Positions 8,296-12,333 of a stretch of DNA of 12,333 bases are shown here, piece after piece. A program made the translations under genes and the position numbers. Position 1 is the first letter of the stretch. Each line of letters opens with the position of its first letter. The stretch covers positions 18,122 to 30,454 of the forward strand of contig BQKZ01005111.1 in the NCBI GenBank assembly GCA_036244855.1. Direction: 5' to 3'. Origin of the DNA: Temnopleurus reevesii. Lineage: Eukaryota > Echinodermata > Echinoidea > Temnopleuroida > Temnopleuridae. The notes under the pieces were generated by a model. That model ran no database searches. It was not told where the DNA came from and saw only the letters and a program-made list of their open reading frames with translations.

Positions 8296-8466
8296 GGGCT
8301 GTGTTTCACCGAATCGTTCTTAAAGTCACGCACGACTTTAAGAATGACTGGATCATGTTAACCAGTGTAATATGAGTAGGACTCTCAATCATTCAACACA
8401 AGAACTGATACCAGCCGTACGTACAGTCGTTCTTAAAGTCGTTCGTAAGTTGGTGAAACACAGCCC
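8296..8466. mobile_element. MITE-like element, family E, copy 2
   Basis: A 171-nt fold-back. Its ends GGGCTGTGTTTCACC and GGTGAAACACAGCCC are exact complements over 15 nt, continuing with GTTCTTAAAGTC-type arms. The arms match those of the neighbouring copy (CTTTAAGAACGACTG, AGAACTGATA). The two copies stand head to tail with about two bases between them. Confidence 0.88.
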
Positions 8467-9404
8467 TGGAATAGATATGGTGCTGTAATGTTAGTGTAAG
8501 AGAGTGTTTGGTGTTGTGGTTGTTGTTATTTTTGCTATGGGTTCCGCGGTCCCTGCTGTGTCATTACATTAAGCAAAATCTTGGGTTGACACGGTTTCAA
8601 GATAATGCGCCATTAATGAATAGAAGATGCCTCATATGATGTATTATCCGAATAGACTTCTTTAAACCAAAATAATAAGCAATATTAATGTGGGCAAACA
8701 AAACCAAAATGCATGTTAGGTATAATGGTGCAAAATAGGAAGCTTATCCTACCACTGTTCCCTTTGATATCAAGCAATACACTTTAAGTATGCTGGAGTA
8801 TAATACTTATGGTATCCCATTTGCACAACAGGTCGTTTTTGTCTTGATGTATGGAAACCTAGGTTAGTATGGGAATTTGGATAAATTGGCCCGTCTAGCA
8901 GATAACCTAAATGTGGTGTGGATCTGATATGGCTAAAGTGATAGCCTATAGTATTGACACAACTGCCTTTAAGACGTTCGAAGTCAAGACTTTGCTTTTC
9001 CCCCAGTAAGTGTCCCTCCACAGAATTATCCCCGACAAACTGCCCATTCCGACTGACTGGACCGATCAGACGAAATAACGTTTTTATTTTTTTTTTATTT
9101 TCGGGAAATCGGTAAACAAATATCCATGATCCTGAAGACGACCAGCTAGTGTGCCGGGGACATAATAGAGTAATAATTCGTACATTTCCTTTGTTGGGGG
9201 AAATCGAACGTGTCCGGATAGGAAATGGGGAAGACATTTTATGCAATAACAGGGGTAGCATGTAGGTAACTTTTTAAAAGGATAGGGAGCCATTTGTTTG
9301 TCAGTGGATAATATAACCAATATATCGCGGGGGATGTATGTGACTGCTACAAAATTATATTATCGGCTAGTCTGAAGTTAAATGAAGTCGTTGTGTGAGC
9401 TCAC
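8467..9404. other. Intron with an unexplained open frame (9261-8770, minus)
   Basis: Most of this intron is featureless. A minus-strand open frame of 163 codons (9261-8770) overlaps another at 9320-9084. The peptides have no domain, no signal peptide and no pattern I know, and the frame crosses a T/A-rich run at 9080-9100. It is probably chance or decayed repeat DNA. It is not placed in the gene, because the flanking exons already join in phase. Confidence 0.45.
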
Positions 9405-9893
9405 CCTCAACGGTTATCCTCAAAGCATATGCCCTGTTGGAAACAGTCACACCAGAAGAATTCATCACGTCCAAAACGCCTCCATTTGGTAGTCCGGGGT
9501 AATTCCCAAGCATCGGATAACCATACAACGTATGCTCCGTAGCACTCTGTGCAGTGCCCGTGAAAACTAAAGGTGAGAGGCTCTCCGTAGAGAAACCGAG
9601 AATGTCCCCACGTGCGAAGCCCAGTGCTCGCGGAAGTAAGGCCGATACAAACGTGGAGCTTGTTTCGGGAGTCAGAAGTGTGAGATCGATGAGTTCGAGT
9701 GCATTCATAGGTGCGCGTCGCCAAATGCTAACGGCGATCTGATTGGTAGTTGCTGCGTAGAAGGAGACACGCCTGATTGCGCCGTCGCACGGCATTGGTC
9801 GACCCGTGTTGAGGATAAGGATCCCAGAGACATCTCGGCTGAGCCAGGTCGGGTCTATCTCGCCGATGTACACCGGGCAGGAATCGTTTGCAG
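9405..9893 (-). CDS. Exon: unnamed extracellular beta-rich domain (about 163 aa)
   Basis: Internal exon of 489 nt, phase 1-1. It starts after the acceptor TATCCCCAG and ends at the donor G|GTGAGC. The whole domain sits in one exon. Counting from the first full codon (Ala), it has only two cysteines, at residues 5 and 35 (in CPVY and PCDG), which may form a disulphide. Alternating hydrophobic strands follow (RRVSFYAATTNQIAVSIWRR, around residues 40-59). A central aromatic/glycine segment reads LGFARGDILGF, and the C-terminal strand is YALRITVE. NDS at the start and NSS near the end are N-glycosylation sequons. The pattern of CDG, FYA and IWR and a closing strand suggests a beta-sandwich. I recall similar stretches in secreted and surface proteins of marine invertebrates, but I cannot give a family name. 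It lies between the stalk and the sushi domain, so it is probably the main binding module seen here. Confidence 0.88.
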
Positions 9894-9994
9894 CTGGGGA
9901 TATTTAGCAGAAGATTCAAGGAATAGGGGTTGTGTTTGGAAAATGGGTCCTGTTCGCATCAGGTACTCTTTCATTACACTTAAAAAGTAGAATA

Positions 9995-10192
9995 AAGGCC
10001 TTGGCACACCAAACACGGCACGGCACTACGGCATGGTATTTACGCGATGTCTCCCCTGTGATTGGTCAATTGTTTTTTGTTAATATCATGTGCGCGGAGG
10101 AGCGCGCTGGCCATTAAGGACCAAGATACTGCGTAAAATAACGTGGTTATGCCGTGAGTTAATCCGTGCCGTGTTTGGTGTCCTGAAGCCTT
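9995..10192. mobile_element. MITE-like element, family F, copy 2
   Basis: About 198 nt. The ends are AAGGCCTTGGCACACCAAAC(ACGGCACGG) and, in complement, AAGGCTTCAGGACACCAAAC(ACGGCACGG): a long terminal inverted repeat with few mismatches. The interior contains TGTGATTGGTCAATTG, and GGCCATTAAGGACCAAGATA with CTGCGTA. These match the reverse complement of the copy at 1536-1822. It starts about 100 nt upstream of the acceptor of the unnamed-domain exon. Confidence 0.87.
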
Positions 10193-10615
10193 AAAATGCC
10201 GAACTGAAAGATTTTCCAAGCCGTTGACGTTTCAAAATAAGGCCAGCTAGCTCCATCGATTTTTAACGTTCAAACGAAGCTTTGTATAAATTCAATTTTA
10301 CAAAATCATTTCGAAGGTGACCAAGACTTTTTTTCTTTTAACTGGAATGTAAAGCATCATGTGGCTTTTAAAAGGAACATTTGCTGATATGTTATGCGGT
10401 ACCTCGTGCGAACAGTGCAGATGGACAATAAATGCAGATGGATTTTTTTCTTGAAATATAAATTACATTTTGACATTTTTTACACTATAAGCAAACATTG
10501 GATGGTGATACATTGCAGCAATTTTGTTAAGACTGTGTAAGTTGTTAGTAATCGAAGCATACCAAAGCATAGAAGGCAAGAAGCAAGTTGGCTATTAATA
10601 CACAATATCATTTAT
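10193..10615. other. Intron sequence, nothing recognised
   Basis: AT-rich stretch without coding, RNA or repeat signals that I can support. Confidence 0.55.
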
Positions 10616-10744
10616 GGGTCCTGTAACATAAAAGAGATACGATTAATCTTGCAATTAATTGCATCTCTTTGTACACATTTTGCCATAGACTTACGATAAA
10701 TATTTATTGCAAGTTTAATTACAACTTTTATGTTACAGGCCCCT
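10616..10744. mobile_element. MITE-like element, family C, copy 2
   Basis: About 129 nt. The terminal inverted repeats are GGGTCCTGTAACATAAAAG and CTTTTATGTTACAGGCCCC, close to exact complements. The core TTTTGCCATAGACTTACGAT and the right end match the copy at 2071-2181 in the same orientation. Only about ten bases separate it from the next element. Confidence 0.88.
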
Positions 10745-10753
10745 GATGCATGT

Positions 10754-11043
10754 TAGACCCCAGTCACATAGGGCCTCGGAAGCAGTACGATTCAACACGA
10801 CTCTATTGGGGTGTTGCTCAAAATCAACTGCAAACGCGCACTTTAATTCGCGCACGTTATGCACATTTAACAAGACGCGTATAAAACAATGATTTTGATT
10901 GACACGTTCCGATGAACTGCAACTTGCGATCGATTGCAACTTTTGAACAACACCCCCTATGTTCGTAGAAAGTGAACTGTAGACTGAACAAATAGTCGTG
11001 TTGAACCGTGTTGCTTCCGGGCTCCTATGAGACTAGGGCCTTA
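10754..11043. mobile_element. MITE-like element, family A, copy 3, split by a nested element
   Basis: The ends are GACCCCAGTCACATAGGGCC and, in complement, AAGGCCCTAGTCTCATAGGA. Inside the ends, CGGAAGCAGTACGATTCAAC and, near the right end, GTGTTGAACCGTGTTGCTTC pair. The arms are separated by the family B element at 10806-10957. Removing that insertion leaves an element of about 135 nt, close to the size of copy 2. Confidence 0.85.
10806..10957. mobile_element. MITE-like element, family B, copy 2 (nested)
   Basis: A 152-nt element with ends GGGGTGTTGCTCAAAA and TTTTGAACAACACCCCC, bounded by TA at 10804-10805 and 10958-10959. Its interior (GCGCACGTTATGCACATTTA, ACAATGATTTTGATTG, GCGATCGATTGCAAC) is the reverse complement of copy 1 at 391-567 with scattered changes and a shorter length. 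It sits inside family A copy 3, so it inserted later. Confidence 0.87.
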
Positions 11044-11768
11044 TGTTTCGTTTTCATATCTTGATTAAAAAGTGATCTTTAAAAGCCGTACTGGTGCCAG
11101 AGTGATTTGTGCAAAAGCTTTAATTTTTTTACACTGGATAGTGGGGAGAGAAAATTTATTCGCACATAAATTAGAAACAAGATTGAAGCAAGGAGAAGCT
11201 TTGAAAAAATGAATTTCTCCACACCATCGGTAATACACAATGAATAAGCAAGCTTTAGAAATTATGCGAATCGAAAAGCAATAAGTTGAAATAGATCGGT
11301 TTACTAAAAGGCTAAATTCATTAAAATACATGACAACGAACATAATTATCTGGAAATATTGAATTATCAAAACATTAGATACGATATAATCTGTTTCCAT
11401 TAAATGAAGTCGAACACAAATTCAGTGCTCATCTGTGATGTCTTTACAATTGGAACAGGCCTGTGATTGATGTCCTCACAGTGAAATACACGACGTACAG
11501 ATTTATTGTCACATGACCAACTTTATTTCACGGAAGTAGTTTATATCGTGTTATTATTTCTACATGTTATGGAACAACGACTATACAAGTACGTGTTACT
11601 GCAGTGTAACATGACTATCAGAAGGGTAAATGAAAATCACCTTGATAGTTGATGATAATTGTTTATATTACTTTGTATGAAATTATGATTATGATATTGT
11701 GATCCACAAGAAAACAGTAACATTACTTGGGTTGTCTTCAGAAGCTAAGGAAAAGAGTTTTGATCCTA
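11044..11768. other. Intron after the stalk exon, nothing recognised
   Basis: AT-rich intron. A minus-strand open frame of 111 codons (11400-11065) is hydrophobic and low in complexity, with no domain. The segment 11531-11553 recurs at 7374-7396 with one mismatch. A small palindrome, GTTACTGCAGTGTAAC, lies near 11596-11611. No exon is supported. Confidence 0.55.
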
Positions 11769-11769
11769 C

Positions 11770-11991
11770 CTGGAGTCGTCGCCTCTTCGCCAGTGGTTGC
11801 TTGTTGAGTTGTAGCCGGTGGTTGGGTTGCAGTTGCTACCGTTACTCCTTCTGTAGATTGATCGGTTGTAGCCACATCCGGTTGCGGTGTTGTCTCTGGT
11901 GCAGCTTGTGTTGTAGCCACCGGTGGCGGGGCCGGTGTGGTAGGTGGATCTGTTGCAGGCTGACCTGGTGTTGGACCGGATGTTGACACAT
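11770..11991 (-). CDS. Exon: Thr/Pro-rich mucin-like stalk
   Basis: Internal exon of 222 nt (74 codons), phase 1 at both ends. The acceptor reads TCCATTCCAG before 11991, and the donor is G|GTAGGAT after 11770. The peptide is almost wholly Thr, Pro, Ala, Ser, Gln and Val, with runs such as DPPTTPAPPPVATTQAAP and ATQPPATTQQATT, and it has no cysteine and no hydrophobic stretch. This composition is typical of an extended O-glycosylated stalk that holds a domain away from the membrane or separates two domains. The symmetric phase means the exon could be skipped without a frameshift, so isoforms of different stalk length are possible. Its first complete codon after the split aspartate is GTG. A second AG lies 12 nt upstream of the chosen acceptor, but it lacks a good pyrimidine tract. 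Low complexity prevents assigning a family; the exon call rests on the open frame, the splice sites and the phase match. Confidence 0.83.
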
Positions 11992-12130
11992 CTGGAATGG
12001 ATACTATCGCAAAACAAAAGGTATGAACATGATCTACTGTGCAGTCATACAGCCATGACAAAAGTTTTAAAAACACGTACGCACTCTACACCACTTTCAG
12101 TCGTATGACCTTGTACGACCAATTTCGCAA

Positions 12131-12260
12131 ACACTGAAACACGCTATGAAACGTCGTCTTACGGCGAGGTACGAGATCCGTGAAACTTGTTGAAGTTTAA
12201 TCATTAACAATGATCAAGTACATCGCCGTGAGACGACATACTATCGCGTTTTTCCAGTGT
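12131..12260. repeat. Imperfect fold-back repeat (family G)
   Basis: Arms of about 42 nt at 12131-12172 and 12218-12260. One arm contains ACACTGAAACACGCTATG and GTCGTCTTACGGCGAGGTAC. The complement of the other contains ACACTGGAAAAACGCGATAG and GTCGTCTCACGGCGATGTAC. Weaker pairing may extend outwards. It is probably another non-autonomous element. No second copy is in the window. Confidence 0.75.
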
Positions 12261-12296
12261 ATACAGTCGTGTAGTATGGCCTTAACCCTAACTTAC

Positions 12297-12333
12297 CTGG
12301 GGGGCCATTATGCCCCCCCCCCCCCCCCCCCCG
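12297..12333 (-). CDS. Possible 3' end of a further upstream exon
   Basis: The minus strand reads GGCCCCCCAG|GTAAGT, a consensus splice donor. If used, the exon would leave in phase 1, matching the phase 1 acceptor at 11991, and would encode Arg, six Gly, then HNGPP, joining to Asp at the stalk. The frame is open, but the sequence is mostly a run of 20 G on that strand (plus-strand C at 12313-12332), which is as likely a simple repeat. Only 37 nt are in view. Confidence 0.25.
12313..12332. repeat. Homopolymer run of 20 C
   Basis: Twenty consecutive C at the window edge. The preceding GGGGGGCCATTATGCCCCCC can form a hairpin. The length of such a run is often unreliable in assemblies. Confidence 0.9.

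Larger units (their letters stand above)
116..12333 (-). other. Partial gene: modular single-pass membrane protein, seven exons
   Basis: Gene model assembled from seven minus-strand exons. Each is bounded by an AG acceptor and a GT donor, except that the last ends at a stop codon. Exon lengths are 222, 489, 171, 100, 481, 63 (or 66) and 159 nt. Every splice phase matches its neighbour, and the joined sequence is 561 codons including the stop, with no internal stop. The order is mucin-like stalk, unnamed extracellular domain, sushi/CCP domain, transmembrane helix, then a proline-rich cytoplasmic tail in three exons. That is the layout of a type I cell-surface receptor or adhesion protein. The extracellular exons are all phase 1-1, the class typical of shuffled metazoan domains. 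The 5' end, signal peptide and promoter lie beyond position 12333, and the 3' UTR runs off at position 1. Ligand and function cannot be read from the sequence. Confidence 0.85.

Noticed and set aside
9407..9919. Other-frame open reading frames overlapping the unnamed-domain exon
   Set aside because: They are shadows: one frame alone has matching splice sites, phase and a protein-like hydrophobic pattern.
11065..11400. Hydrophobic 111-codon minus-strand open frame as a membrane protein
   Set aside because: AT-rich sequence gives Ile/Phe/Leu-rich chance translations; there is no splice context, and the flanking exons join in phase without it.
11699..11986. Plus-strand Cys/Arg/Trp-rich 95-codon open frame
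   Set aside because: It is the antisense of the Thr/Pro-rich stalk exon; the odd cysteine-rich composition comes from complementing Thr/Pro/Ala codons.

Overview
This is a stretch of animal genomic DNA, AT-rich and intron-rich. It most likely comes from a marine invertebrate deuterostome such as an echinoderm; that guess rests on the tRNA-derived SINEs with ATT-repeat tails, the many small fold-back elements and the style of the extracellular domains, and the sequence does not prove it. No bacterial-type operon, rRNA gene or CRISPR array is present.

One gene explains all the convincing coding sequence. It runs on the minus strand and enters from beyond the right edge. Seven exons can be placed by combining reading frame, splice sites and phase: a Thr/Pro-rich mucin-like stalk (11991-11770), an extracellular domain of about 163 residues that looks like a beta-sandwich and that I cannot name (9893-9405), a sushi/CCP domain (8092-7922), a transmembrane helix with juxtamembrane cysteines (5240-5141), a long Pro/Ser/Thr-rich cytoplasmic tail (4513-4033), a short polyproline exon with a PPEY motif (2856 or 2859 to 2794), and a terminal exon with the stop codon (274-116). 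Phases run 1-1, 1-1, 1-1, 1-2, 2-0, 0-0, 0-stop. Joined, the exons give one open frame of 560 or 561 residues with no internal stop. The product is the C-terminal part of a type I membrane protein, perhaps a receptor or adhesion molecule. The signal peptide and N-terminal domains lie outside the window. A possible further exon ends at 12297 beside a run of 20 C, but it is doubtful.

The introns are packed with small mobile elements: at least six fold-back (MITE-like) families with copies at about 391, 1191, 1536, 2071, 4968, 6679, 8132, 8296, 9995, 10616, 10754 (carrying another element inside it) and 12131; two SINE copies in the minus orientation (5732-5935 and 6098-6399); and the 3' end of a LINE-like element with an ATTCA-repeat tail (about 7670-7822). 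Two families have copies in opposite orientation, nested around the central exons. The remaining intron sequence shows no recognisable gene.
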